From assembly GCF_900091315.1 (NCBI RefSeq), contig NZ_FLSP01000042.1:1-64000 (forward strand): a stretch of 64,000 bases of DNA, read 5' to 3'. Shown here one piece after another: positions 1 through 7,811 of this stretch (the stretch's first letter is position 1; every line of letters starts with the position of its first letter). The notes below the pieces were generated by a model that was not told the origin of the DNA, did no database searches, and was given only the letters and a program-made list of their open reading frames with translations. A program made the position numbers and the translations under genes. The stretch is from Streptomyces sp. DI166. Its GTDB lineage: Bacteria > Actinomycetota > Actinomycetes > Streptomycetales > Streptomycetaceae.

Positions 1-143
1 GGTGCGGCGGCGGCGCGGCCGTCGGCCGGGGTGGCCGCGGCGCCCAGCAGGGCGGCCGCGGTGGCTCCGGCGGCCACGCCCAGCATGCCGCGTCTGCTGA
101 GGCGGTGGGTGAGCTCGGGGTCGGTGCGATGGGTGCGGCTCAT
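1..143 (-). CDS. Tat-exported protein, N-terminal fragment cut by the window edge
   Basis: Only the first 47 codons are inside the window, starting at the ATG at 143-141. An AGGAGGAG ribosome site lies about 8 nt upstream, which supports this start. The visible part is a leader: a charged n-region, the twin-arginine stretch SRRGMLG (residues 16-22), then an Ala/Gly-rich hydrophobic core and a likely cleavage area near AATPA. It is therefore probably exported folded by the Tat system. It lies 86 nt beyond the stop of the EboF-like gene on the same strand, so it may be the last gene of that operon. The mature domain is outside the window and no function can be assigned. Confidence 0.7.
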   Translation of the reverse strand, partial: MSRTHRTDPELTHRLSRRGMLGVAAGATAAALLGAAATPADGRAAAA

Positions 144-229
144 GCGGGAACTCCTCCTGATCACGGGGCGTTGTCAGTGGTGAGTGCTTCACTGGGGACC
201 GGTCGAAGTCGCGGGTGAGGGGTTGTCCC

Positions 230-1642
230 TCAGCCCAGACCGGCCAGTTGGAGCAGCAGTGACTTCACATCGGTGGCCGCGAGGCGGTCACCGACAGCGC
301 GGGGGGTGGAGCAGATGAGGAGCGGACCGTCGTCGTCGCTCTCCGGAAGGCGGCCGTGGCTGCCGCGAATAGGTGAGGGGTCCAGGGGCACCACCGCCAT
401 GCGGTAGCGCATGCCGAGTTTCTTGCGCGCCAGGGCGGTCGCGGCCTTGACCTTGACGTAGGGGTCGAGCGGGTCCATGAACAGCTCGACCGGGTCGTAG
501 CCGGGTTTGCGGTGGATCTCGACCAGGCGCGCGAAGTCGGGCGCGCGGGCGTCGTCGAGCCAGTAGTAGTACGTGAACCAGGCGTCCGGCTCGGCGACGG
601 CGACGAGTTCGCCGGAGCGCGGATGGTCGAGATGGTGCGCCTTCTTGCCCTCGTCGTCGAGGAGTTGGCCGAGCCCGGGCAGTCCGTCCAGCGCGGCGCG
701 GGTCGCGTCGAGGTCCTCGGGGCGGCGCACGTACACATGGGCGATCTGGTGGTCGGCGACGGCGAAGGCACGGGAGGCCATCGCGTCGAGGTACTCCATG
801 CCGTCCTGGGTGTGCACCTCCAGCAGACCGGCCCGGCGCAGGGCGCGGTTGATGTCCACGGGGCGGGTCACGCGGGTGATGCCGTACTCGGACAGCGCGA
901 CGACGGTGCGGCCCTCGGCGCGGGCGTCGTCGAGGAGCGAGGCGAGGGCCGTGTCGAGGTCGGTGGCCGCCTGGAGGGAGCGCGGGTCGTCGGGGCCGAA
1001 GCGCTGCAGGTCGTAGTCGAGATGAGGGAGGTAGCACAGGGTCAGGTCGGGGTGGCGGGTGCGGTTGATGTGGCGGGTGGCGTCGATGATCCACTGGCTG
1101 GAGACCAGGTCGGCGCCGGGTCCCCAGAAGTGGAAGAGGGGGAAGGTGCCCAGTTCGTCGGTGAGTTCGTCGTGCAGGGCGGCGGGGCGGGTGTAGCAGT
1201 CGGGTTCCTTGCGGCCGTCGGCGTAGTAGATCGGACGGGGGGTGACGGTGTAGTCGGTGTCGGCGCCCATGGCGTACCACCAGCAGATGTTGGCGACGGT
1301 GTAGCCGGGGTGGGCGCGGCGGGCGGCGTCCCACAGTTTGTCGCCGGAGACGAGGCCGTTGTGCTGGCGCCACAGCAGGACGTCGCCGAGTTCGCGGAAG
1401 TACCAGCCGTTGCCGACGATGCCGTGCTCGGACGGGTGGGTGCCGGTGAGGAAGGTGGACTGGGCGGCGCAGGTGACGGCGGGCAGCACGGTGCCGAGCG
1501 CGGCTCGGGAGCCGGAGCGGCCGAGCGCCTTGAGGTGGGGCATGTGGTCGAGGAGACGGGGGGTGAGGCCGACGACGTCCAGGACGAGGAGCGGGGTCGG
1601 GCCGTCGGTGCCGGAGCCGGTCGGTGCGGTGCCCGGGGTCAT
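230..1642 (-). CDS. eboF: EboF-like nucleotide pyrophosphatase/phosphodiesterase family protein
   Basis: A 470-residue alkaline-phosphatase-superfamily hydrolase of the type I phosphodiesterase/nucleotide pyrophosphatase group. Near the N-terminus, VLDVVGL supplies the first metal-binding Asp. PAVTCAAQSTFLTGTHPSEHG carries the expected Thr nucleophile followed by the usual Gly-rich turn. LPHLDYDLQRFGP supplies further Asp/His ligands and SHGRLP a late His. Where NPP enzymes have SDHG, this protein reads SEYG, so one metal site is altered; this may be normal for the Ebo branch. The start overlaps the stop of the EboE gene by 4 nt (ATGA). No signal peptide is visible. The EboF name rests on family and position in the operon. 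The substrate is unknown, perhaps a phosphorylated metabolite made by the neighbouring enzymes. Confidence 0.82.
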   Translation of the reverse strand: MTPGTAPTGSGTDGPTPLLVLDVVGLTPRLLDHMPHLKALGRSGSRAALGTVLPAVTCAAQSTFLTGTHPSEHGIVGNGWYFRELGDVLLWRQHNGLVSGDKLWDAARRAHPGYTVANICWWYAMGADTDYTVTPRPIYYADGRKEPDCYTRPAALHDELTDELGTFPLFHFWGPGADLVSSQWIIDATRHINRTRHPDLTLCYLPHLDYDLQRFGPDDPRSLQAATDLDTALASLLDDARAEGRTVVALSEYGITRVTRPVDINRALRRAGLLEVHTQDGMEYLDAMASRAFAVADHQIAHVYVRRPEDLDATRAALDGLPGLGQLLDDEGKKAHHLDHPRSGELVAVAEPDAWFTYYYWLDDARAPDFARLVEIHRKPGYDPVELFMDPLDPYVKVKAATALARKKLGMRYRMAVVPLDPSPIRGSHGRLPESDDDGPLLICSTPRAVGDRLAATDVKSLLLQLAGLG

Positions 1643-2796
1643 GGGAGCTCCTTCAGGCCGAGGTCCGTCAGCAGGTCGCGGGCGAGGGCGAGTTCGGCGG
1701 CGATGCCGTCGGCGAGCCGGCCCCGGGTGGCGGGGCGCAGTTCGGGTGGGAGGGCCTGCCAGGTGTAGGTCTCGACCTCCAGGTGGCGGGTGAGCGGCTG
1801 CGGGCCGCCGACGAGACGGCTCAGGGCGGTTATGAGGACGGGGAGTGTGGAGGTGAGGGGCGCGGCGGGGGCCGCGTGCAGGGGGACGTGGAAGTGGGCG
1901 CGCCAGGGCGCGGTGTCGGGCAGGGCCCGGCCGGCGAGGGCCTCCCCGAGGTCGTCGGTGCCGCGAAGGCCGGACGGGGTGCGGGTGCGGGTCTGGTGCA
2001 GGAAGCGGGGCTCGTCGAAGGCGGCGAGGGCGGTGCGGACGGCGGGCAGGTGCGGCTGCTCGGCGTGCAGGGCCGCGGAGAGCTGGGACTTGACGACGGG
2101 GACACCGGTGGCGCCGAGGGCGGCCAGGGCGGTGTGCGGATCTTCGAAGGAGGTGGCGAGGTGGCAGGTGTCGACGCAGATGCCGATGCGCGGGTGGCCG
2201 ATCGCGGTGAGCGGGGCGATGGCGTCGGCGGTGGTCTCGACGACACAGCCGGGTTCGGGTTCCAGGCCGACGCGGATGGAGCGGCCGGTGAGTTCGTGCA
2301 GTGCGTCGAGGCGTTCGCCGAGGGTGCGCAGCGCGGTGTGGGCGGCCTCGGTGGGCCGGGTGCGCCAGGCGAGCGGGAGGGTGGAGACGCTGCCCTCGTC
2401 GATGTCGTCGGGGAGCAGTCCGGCGAGCAGCCGGGCGAGGGCGGTGGTGTGGTCGAGGCGCTCGGGGTCGGTCCAGTCCGGCCGGTAGACGCGGTACTTG
2501 ACCTCCTCGGAGCCGAAGCCCTCATAGGGGAAGCCGTTGAGGGTGACGACTTCGAGTCCGCGGCGGTCGAGTTCGCAGCGCAGTCCGCGCAGCGCGGCCG
2601 GGTCGCTGCCGAGGGCGCGTGCGGCGTCCTTGGCGAGCCACAGGCCGATGCCGAGGCGGTCCCGGCCGAGACGGCGGCGGACGGGTTCGCAGTGCTCGCG
2701 GAGCTGGGCGAGGACGCCGTCGAGGGTCTCTGCGGGGTGGACGTTGGTGCAGTAGGCGAGGTGGACGGTGGTGCCGTCGGGGTGGCGGAAGCGCAT
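1639..2796 (-). CDS. eboE: EboE-like TIM-barrel (xylose-isomerase-like) protein
   Basis: A 385-residue soluble protein of the sugar phosphate isomerase/epimerase-like TIM-barrel type, matching what is annotated as metabolite traffic protein EboE. The N-terminal strand reads HLAYCTNVHPAETLDG. Candidate metal ligands occur as VGLEPEPGCVVET, GICVDTCHLAT and LEVETYTWQALPP, a spacing typical of AP-endonuclease-2-like barrels. The ATG at 2796 lies 3 nt from the stop of the TatD-like gene, and its own stop overlaps the next start, so it is translated in the middle of the operon. In cyanobacteria the ebo cluster is needed to move the scytonemin monomer to the periplasm; the chemistry of EboE is not established. 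The reaction is left open here. Confidence 0.82.
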   Translation of the reverse strand: MRFRHPDGTTVHLAYCTNVHPAETLDGVLAQLREHCEPVRRRLGRDRLGIGLWLAKDAARALGSDPAALRGLRCELDRRGLEVVTLNGFPYEGFGSEEVKYRVYRPDWTDPERLDHTTALARLLAGLLPDDIDEGSVSTLPLAWRTRPTEAAHTALRTLGERLDALHELTGRSIRVGLEPEPGCVVETTADAIAPLTAIGHPRIGICVDTCHLATSFEDPHTALAALGATGVPVVKSQLSAALHAEQPHLPAVRTALAAFDEPRFLHQTRTRTPSGLRGTDDLGEALAGRALPDTAPWRAHFHVPLHAAPAAPLTSTLPVLITALSRLVGGPQPLTRHLEVETYTWQALPPELRPATRGRLADGIAAELALARDLLTDLGLKELP

Positions 2797-2799
2797 GGC

Positions 2800-3648
2800 T
2801 CACGCCCCGCCGCGCAGGATGGAGTTGCCCTCGTGGGTGGCGTCGGTGCCGCCGACGTCGAGGTTGAGCCGGCCGCTGAGCCCGTAGAAGGCGACGGGGT
2901 TGTGCCACAGCACCCGCTCGACCTCGTCCTCGGTGAACCCTTCGGCCAGCATCAGGTCGCCGACCCCGCGGGTCTTGAGGGGGTCGCTGCGCCCCCAGTC
3001 GGCGGCGGAGTTCACCAGCACCTGCTCGGGGCCGTAGGCGCGCAGGATGGCGACCATCCGCTCCTCGTCCATCTTGGTGTCGGGATAGACGGAGAAGCCG
3101 AGCCAGCAACCGCTGTCCTTGGCCTCCTTGACGGTGGTCTCGTTGAGGTGGTCGACCAGGACGCGTTCCGGGGGCAGTGTGGACTCGCGCACGACGTCGA
3201 GGGTGCGGCGCAGTCCGGCGGCCTTGTCGCGGTGCGGGGTGTGCACCAGGGCGGGCAGGTCGTGGTCGGCGGCGAGCTGGAGCTGGGCGGCGAGCGCGGT
3301 GTCCTCGGCCGGGGTCATCGAGTCGTAGCCGATCTCACCGACGGCCACCACCTGGTCCTTGACGAGATAGCGGGGCAGTTCGTCGAGGACGGGCCGACAG
3401 CGCGGGTCGTTGGCCTCCTTGGGGTTGAGGGCGAGGGCGCAGTGGTGGGCGATGCCGTACTGGGCGGCGCGGAAGGGTTCCCAGCCGAGGAGGGAGTCGA
3501 AGTAGTCGAAGAAGGTGGCCGGCGAGGTGCGCGGCTGGCCGAGCCAGAAGGAGGGTTCGACGACGGCGCGGACACCGGCCGCGTACATGGCCTCGTAGTC
3601 GTCGGTGGTCCTGGACGTCATGTGGATGTGGGGGTCGAAGATGCGCAT
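2800..3648 (-). CDS. eboB: EboB-like TatD-family metal-dependent hydrolase
   Basis: A 282-residue amidohydrolase-superfamily protein beginning MRIFDPHIHMTSRTTDDYEA, where DPHIH is the N-terminal metal-binding H-x-H. VVAVGEIGYD supplies the conserved Glu strand, LPALVHTPH a metal His, and VLVDHLNE a second His. VLVNSAADWGRSDP is the usual late Asp region. I chose the ATG at 3648 because it overlaps the EboA stop by one base (TGATG) and starts exactly at the first barrel strand; a longer open frame upstream has no family similarity. Ebo operons contain a TatD-like hydrolase named EboB, and its position between EboA and EboE fits. The substrate is unknown. Confidence 0.85.
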   Translation of the reverse strand: MRIFDPHIHMTSRTTDDYEAMYAAGVRAVVEPSFWLGQPRTSPATFFDYFDSLLGWEPFRAAQYGIAHHCALALNPKEANDPRCRPVLDELPRYLVKDQVVAVGEIGYDSMTPAEDTALAAQLQLAADHDLPALVHTPHRDKAAGLRRTLDVVRESTLPPERVLVDHLNETTVKEAKDSGCWLGFSVYPDTKMDEERMVAILRAYGPEQVLVNSAADWGRSDPLKTRGVGDLMLAEGFTEDEVERVLWHNPVAFYGLSGRLNLDVGGTDATHEGNSILRGGA

Positions 3649-4346
3649 CAGGACTCCTTGCCGTGGGGGTCGGCCGCACCGGGCGGCGGAGGTGGGGAGC
3701 CGGCTTCGGTCAGGGCGAGGACGCGGTACAGGTCCTCGGGCACGGGACGGCCCGCGGCGGTGCGTTCGGCGGCGTAGTCGCCGAGCATGCGGGCGAGTTC
3801 GGCGTCGCCGCGGGCCCGGCGCGCCAGGTCCGCGACCGCGGTGACGGGCACGCCGGTGAACAGGCACTTCAGTACGGCGTGCCGCCACTGGTGGGCGTCG
3901 AGGTGCCGGGCGGCGTAGGGGCCGACGGCGGCGGCGACAAGGCCGGTGTCGTTGGCGCGCAGGGCGTCCTCGACGAGCGGGAGGGCGTCCGGGCCGGGCA
4001 CGAGGTGGGGCAGGGCGTGCAGGACGGCGCGGCGTTCGGGGCCGGTGCCCTGGCGGTAGACCCGGGTGACCGCCTCGGTGTCGGCGCGGGCGGCGTGCAG
4101 GATGAGGACGCGGGCGGCGTCGGCGTGCTCGGGGCCGCATCTGCGTCCGGCCTCGGCCAGGCGCAGCTCCCAGACGGAGATGGGCCCGTGGGTGCCGGGG
4201 TGGGCGGCGGCCTCGTCCAGGGCCCGGTCGAGCCAGCTGCGGGCGGCGTCGGTGAGGCGGGCCGCGAGGCGGGCGCGAAGGGCGCTGGGGGTGGTGAGCA
4301 GGGGTCCGGCCGTCGGGGAGTCCGTGTCGGGGTGGAGCGGTGTCAT
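3648..4346 (-). CDS. eboA: EboA domain-containing protein
   Basis: A 232-residue, mostly helical soluble protein with no catalytic motif that I recognise. It has the profile of EboA: an N-terminal helical stretch (LRARLAARLTDAARSWLDRAL), a middle ISVWELRLAEAGRRCG segment, and HEAT-like alpha repeats rich in Ala and Arg. It overlaps the upstream TIM-barrel gene by 4 nt (ATGA at 4343-4346) and the downstream TatD gene by 1 nt, so expression must be coupled to both. The C-terminus is a short Pro-rich tail (SPPPPPGAADP). EboA is the marker gene of the Ebo cluster and its biochemical function is unknown. The call rests partly on the gene neighbourhood. Confidence 0.75.
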   Translation of the reverse strand: MTPLHPDTDSPTAGPLLTTPSALRARLAARLTDAARSWLDRALDEAAAHPGTHGPISVWELRLAEAGRRCGPEHADAARVLILHAARADTEAVTRVYRQGTGPERRAVLHALPHLVPGPDALPLVEDALRANDTGLVAAAVGPYAARHLDAHQWRHAVLKCLFTGVPVTAVADLARRARGDAELARMLGDYAAERTAAGRPVPEDLYRVLALTEAGSPPPPPGAADPHGKES

Positions 4347-5218
4347 CGGGTGCTCCCTTCGGGGGCGGCGGAGCGGAGGAAGGGCAGGGAGCGCGCGGCG
4401 TGGTCGGGGCCGGCGTGGGAGTGGCGGGGCAGTTCCACGACGGTCAGGCCCCGGTAGCCGGTGTCGGCCAGGGCCGCGAGGACGGGCGGGAAGTCGATCT
4501 CGCCCTCGCCGAAGGGGAGGTGTTCGTGGACGCCGCGCCGCATGTCCTCGATCTGGACGTGGCGCAGCCAGGGAGCGGCGGCGCGTACGCAGTCGGCGGG
4601 CGGGAGGGGTTCGAGGCACTGGCAGTGGCCGATGTCCAGGGTGAGTCCGAGGTGCGGGTGGTCGCCGAGGGTGTGACGGAGGTGGTGGAAGTCGGCGAGG
4701 GTGGCGAGCAGATGGCCGGGTTCGGGTTCGACGGCCAGCGGGACACGGGCGGCGGAGGCCGCGTCGAGGACAGGGGTGAGTGCCTCGGCCAGGCGCTTCC
4801 AGGCGGTGTCCGGGTCGGTGCCGTCGGGGGTGATACCGCTGAAGCAGTGCACGGCGTGGGCGCCGAGGTCGGCGGCGATGCGTACGGCACGCAGCAGCAG
4901 GTCGACCCGGCGGCCGCGGTCCTCGGCGTCGGGGTCGAGGAGGGAGGGGCCGTGCTTGCGGCGCGGGTCGAGGACATAGCGGGCGCCGGTCTCGACCGTG
5001 ACGCGGAGTCCGAGCGCGTCCAGGCGCCGGGCGACGTGACGGACCCGGGCGGCGAGTTCCGGGGCCGGGGCCAGCGGGTCGAGGTGCATGTGGTCGAGGG
5101 TCAGTCCGACCCCGTCGTAGCCGAGGTCGGCGAGCAGGCCGAGGGCGTCGTCCAGACGCAGGTCGGCGAGGCCGTTCGTGCCGTAGCCGAAGCGGAGGGT
5201 GCCCGGTGCGGTGGTCAT
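4343..5218 (-). CDS. Sugar phosphate isomerase/epimerase-like TIM-barrel protein
   Basis: A 291-residue AP-endonuclease-2/xylose-isomerase-like barrel. The start FGYGTNGLADLRLDDALGLL leads into repeated beta-alpha units. Metal-ligand candidates are the Glu in LAVEPEPGHLL, Asp and His in TLDIGHCQCLEP, His in WLRHVQIEDM, and the terminal Glu in LTVVELPRHSH, all expected in this superfamily. It overlaps its neighbours by 4 nt on both sides. It is a second barrel protein in the operon besides EboE, and an extra member relative to the minimal EboA-F set. It may isomerise or epimerise the cyclitol or sugar product of the MIPS-type cyclase encoded upstream, but this is inference. Confidence 0.85.
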   Translation of the reverse strand: MTTAPGTLRFGYGTNGLADLRLDDALGLLADLGYDGVGLTLDHMHLDPLAPAPELAARVRHVARRLDALGLRVTVETGARYVLDPRRKHGPSLLDPDAEDRGRRVDLLLRAVRIAADLGAHAVHCFSGITPDGTDPDTAWKRLAEALTPVLDAASAARVPLAVEPEPGHLLATLADFHHLRHTLGDHPHLGLTLDIGHCQCLEPLPPADCVRAAAPWLRHVQIEDMRRGVHEHLPFGEGEIDFPPVLAALADTGYRGLTVVELPRHSHAGPDHAARSLPFLRSAAPEGSTR

Positions 5219-6621
5219 GTGATGCTCACCTTTCTCGCGAACCGGCGGCCCAGCGGGGCGAGAGCCGCGACGAACAGTGCGGTGGCCGCGGCACCGGAGC
5301 GGGCGGCGAGCGCGGCCTGGAGCGGCACGGTGGCCCGGATACCGGCGCCGACGGCGCGTTGGGTGAGCGGGGGTGAGGGGTTCAGGGCGGCGTGGAAGTG
5401 GGGGCGGGCGGTGGTGGCGGCGTAGGCGGCGGCCAGGGCTTGGGGGAGGGTGGGGGCGGAGGCTCGGCGGAGGGCGGCGAGAGGGCCGACGGAGGCCGCC
5501 CGCGCCGGACCGGTGCCCGCCGCGCCGACGCCCCTGCGCTCCGCGCCCCGTGACTCCGGGCGAGCCCGCCCGCCGACGGAGCCTCGGATGTCGCTGTCGC
5601 CCGCGCCGACGCCCGTGCCCGAGGCACGCCGTCCGCCACCGAGGGCCCTCTCAACACCGGCAGGGTCCCCGGTACAGCGACCGCCCCTGCCGACGCCCGA
5701 GCCCGAGCCGCTCCGTCCGCCACCGCCGGGGACCGTCTCAGCACCGGCCGTGCCCCCGGTACGGCTACCGCCCGAGCCGTTCCGTCCGCCACCGCGGGCG
5801 GCCCTCTCAGCACCAGCGGTACCCCCGCTACGGCGACCGCCCGTGCGGCCCGCCTGGTCCGCGCCGCTCGCGCCGTCGGGAATCGCGCCCGCGCCACGGG
5901 CTCCCCGTGCCCCCGCGCCGCTCCGCGTGATCAAGGCGCTCAGCGCGGCGGTGACGGCCAGGGCCGCGAGGGGAGCTTTGGCCGAGCCGCCCCTCGTCTC
6001 GTGGCGGGAGACCGAGGTGACCGTCAGGGTGTGGGTGCCCAGGAGGGCGGCGGACGGCAGGGCCGGGCGGATGCGGCCGGAGGTGGCCGCGGCGCCGAGG
6101 AGGAGGTCGAGGGCGCGGGCCGCTCCCATGGCGGCGGGACCGGCGGGGGTGTGCTTGAGGCGCAGGTCGTAGGCCCAGACCGTGGCGGCGGAGGGGGCGG
6201 CCACCGCGAGGGCGGGGCGACCGGCGCGGGCGGCCAGTGCGAGGCCGCCCGCGGTGAGCGCGCAGGCCGCGGTGAGGGCGGCGGCGGGGCGGACGCGGCC
6301 GGAGGGCAGGGGGCGGTGGGGGCGTTCGGCGGCGTCCTCCTCGCGGTCGGCCCAGTCGTTGAGGGCCATGCCGGCCTCGTACAGGCACAGGGAGGAGCCG
6401 ATGGCGAGCAGGGTGCGGGAGTTGTGGGGTACGGAGGTGGCAGCGGCGCCTGCCAGGGCGTCACCGGGGACGGTGAACAGAGCGGGCAGGCGCAGGAGTT
6501 CGACCCAGACCCAGGCACCGGCCCATACGCCCGATCCCGATCCAGATCCCGATCCCGATCCCGATCCCGCACCCGCACCCGCACCCGCTCCGGCCCCGGC
6601 TCCGGTGCGCGCGCTCACCAT
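5215..6621 (-). CDS. eboC: EboC-like UbiA-family prenyltransferase with repetitive Gly-rich insertion
   Basis: An integral membrane prenyltransferase of the UbiA family, 468 residues from the ATG at 6621. I prefer that ATG because it overlaps the cyclase stop by 7 nt. The first Asp-rich motif is intact: NDWADREED at residues 88-96, followed by RPHRPLPSGRV. A second conserved loop reads WAYDLRLKHTPAG. Two regions are abnormal. Residues 7-31 are a Gly-Ala/Gly-Ser run encoded by a 6-bp microsatellite. Residues about 234-374 are a Gly/Arg/Ser-rich low-complexity insertion between predicted membrane helices, built from imperfect GGTAGAE-type repeats. The usual second Asp-rich motif is not evident. 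Family members are typically near 300 residues, so the insertion explains the excess length. Whether the enzyme is active needs checking. Confidence 0.8.
   Translation of the reverse strand: MVSARTGAGAGAGAGAGAGSGSGSGSGSGSGVWAGAWVWVELLRLPALFTVPGDALAGAAATSVPHNSRTLLAIGSSLCLYEAGMALNDWADREEDAAERPHRPLPSGRVRPAAALTAACALTAGGLALAARAGRPALAVAAPSAATVWAYDLRLKHTPAGPAAMGAARALDLLLGAAATSGRIRPALPSAALLGTHTLTVTSVSRHETRGGSAKAPLAALAVTAALSALITRSGAGARGARGAGAIPDGASGADQAGRTGGRRSGGTAGAERAARGGGRNGSGGSRTGGTAGAETVPGGGGRSGSGSGVGRGGRCTGDPAGVERALGGGRRASGTGVGAGDSDIRGSVGGRARPESRGAERRGVGAAGTGPARAASVGPLAALRRASAPTLPQALAAAYAATTARPHFHAALNPSPPLTQRAVGAGIRATVPLQAALAARSGAAATALFVAALAPLGRRFARKVSIT
5500..5922 (-). repeat. Imperfect minisatellite-like coding repeats in the prenyltransferase gene
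   Basis: This stretch encodes the Gly/Arg/Ser-rich insertion of the EboC-like protein. Repeated blocks of roughly 24-26 codons share the phrase GGTAGAE followed by Gly-Arg-Ser runs, and a more diverged copy has DPAGVERALGGG. The pattern indicates expansion by unequal exchange or slippage within the frame. The boundaries are approximate. Confidence 0.65.
6533..6600. repeat. Hexanucleotide microsatellite (GATCCC then GCACCC units)
   Basis: GATCCC-type units are repeated about seven times with one variant, followed by three or four GCACCC-type units. Read on the minus strand they encode the Gly-Ser and Gly-Ala dipeptide runs at the N-terminus of the prenyltransferase. Unit-number changes keep the frame because the unit is 6 bp, so length variation between strains is likely. 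Confidence 0.85.
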
Positions 6622-7754
6622 CCCGTCCCCTCGCCCTCGCCCTCGCACAGCACGTCAGCGAACCGCAGCAGTTCGGCGTACTGCTCCGACAGCGCTGCCG
6701 GTCCGTCCCCCACCGGGTCCTTGAAGTAGAAGCCGAGTTCGCCGAGCGGTCCCGTGAGGCCCCGCTCGTGCGCCCGGGCCGTGAGCCGGGCGAGGTCGAG
6801 GACCAGAGGGGCGGCCAGGGCGGAGTCGCAACCCTGCCAGATGGTCTGCAGGACCATGCGGGTGCCGAGGAAGCCGTCGAAGGCGATGTGGTCCCAGGCG
6901 GTCTTCCAGTCGCCGAGGGCGGGCACGTCGTCGATGTGGACCTCGCCCTCGGGAGGGGTGGCCAGGGTCTCGGCGAGGACGCGTTCCTTGCCCGCGTTCT
7001 TCGCGGCGGCGGCCGCCGGGTCGGCAAGGGCGGCGCCGTCACCGCCGCCGAGGAGGTTGGTGCCGGACCAGGCGCGCACGGCGAGGGCGCGCTGGGTGAA
7101 CATCGGCGCCAGGGCGGCCCGGAGCAGGGTCTGCCCGGTCTTGCCGTCGCGGCCCGCGTAGGGCAGGCCGGAGTCGGTGGCGAGGGAGGCCAGTTCGGGG
7201 TGGTGCAGGCCGGTGGAGGGGGTGAAGTTGACGTACGGGCAGCCCGCGCGCAGGGCGGCTGCCGCATACAGGCTGCTGGGCGGGAGCGCCCGGCCGGTGG
7301 CGGCGGGCTCGGTGGAGGCGACGTTCACCACGACCGCGCGGGCCAGGCCGAGCCGTCGTACGAAGTCCTGGATGTCGTCGGCGAAGGCGCTGATCAGTGC
7401 GGCTTCGTCCCGGGTGTCGCCGGGGAGGGGGCCGCCAGGCCTGATCTCCCGTTCGCCGGCGGCCAGTTCGGACTGGACGGCGGCGGGCAGGCCGTGCGGC
7501 AGGACGCCGCCCGCGGCGAGTTCCTCGGCGCGCTTGGGCAGTGGGCAGTCGAGGGTGTCGTGGCCGCCGAAGACCAGGTTCGGCAGCGGTGGCAGTTGGC
7601 AGTCGGTGAAGGCCGGGGTTTCGGTGACCATGCCCGTGGGCGGGTGCAGGCCCGCGGAGATCGCGGCGCAGCCCGCCACCACGGTCGTGGCGACGGAGCC
7701 GCGGGCCCCGACCAGCCACACTCCGGTTCGGGTTCCAGAAGGGGACACGGACAT
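6615..7754 (-). CDS. Inositol-3-phosphate synthase (MIPS)-like NAD-dependent cyclase
   Basis: A 379-residue protein with the MIPS fold signatures in order: an N-terminal NAD loop VGARGSVATTVVAG, VNVASTEP, YVNFTPS, the substrate/NAD loop AGRDGKTGQT, WSGTNLLGGGDG, and IAFDGFLGTRM near the catalytic lysine area. Known MIPS enzymes convert glucose-6-phosphate to inositol-3-phosphate through an NAD-dependent oxidation-aldol-reduction cycle. An AAGGAGG site lies 7 nt before the ATG, and this is the first gene of the minus-strand operon, directly after the terminator of the ThuA gene. In described Ebo operons the sugar-cyclase slot is filled by EboD, a 3-dehydroquinate-synthase-like enzyme; here this unrelated cyclase type takes that place. 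It could also be simply a second inositol synthase. Confidence 0.9.
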   Translation of the reverse strand: MSVSPSGTRTGVWLVGARGSVATTVVAGCAAISAGLHPPTGMVTETPAFTDCQLPPLPNLVFGGHDTLDCPLPKRAEELAAGGVLPHGLPAAVQSELAAGEREIRPGGPLPGDTRDEAALISAFADDIQDFVRRLGLARAVVVNVASTEPAATGRALPPSSLYAAAALRAGCPYVNFTPSTGLHHPELASLATDSGLPYAGRDGKTGQTLLRAALAPMFTQRALAVRAWSGTNLLGGGDGAALADPAAAAAKNAGKERVLAETLATPPEGEVHIDDVPALGDWKTAWDHIAFDGFLGTRMVLQTIWQGCDSALAAPLVLDLARLTARAHERGLTGPLGELGFYFKDPVGDGPAALSEQYAELLRFADVLCEGEGEGTGW

Positions 7755-7811
7755 GGGCAGCCTCCTTGTCGTGCGGGAAACCCCGGTACTCCCCCGGGAA
7801 GGGGGGAAGAC

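Noticed and set aside
217-232. Small hairpin at the end of the EboF-like gene
   Set aside because: The stem is only 6 bp and includes the stop codon. It is too weak to call a terminator.
1624-3777. Long plus-strand open frame antisense to the Ebo-type genes
   Set aside because: It lies opposite well-supported overlapping genes, has low-complexity Gly/Val/Glu composition and no recognisable domain. It is a high-GC shadow.
6533-6600. Possible CRISPR-like or integration repeat array
   Set aside because: Units are contiguous hexanucleotides without spacers and read as Gly-Ser/Gly-Ala codons in the prenyltransferase. It is a coding microsatellite.
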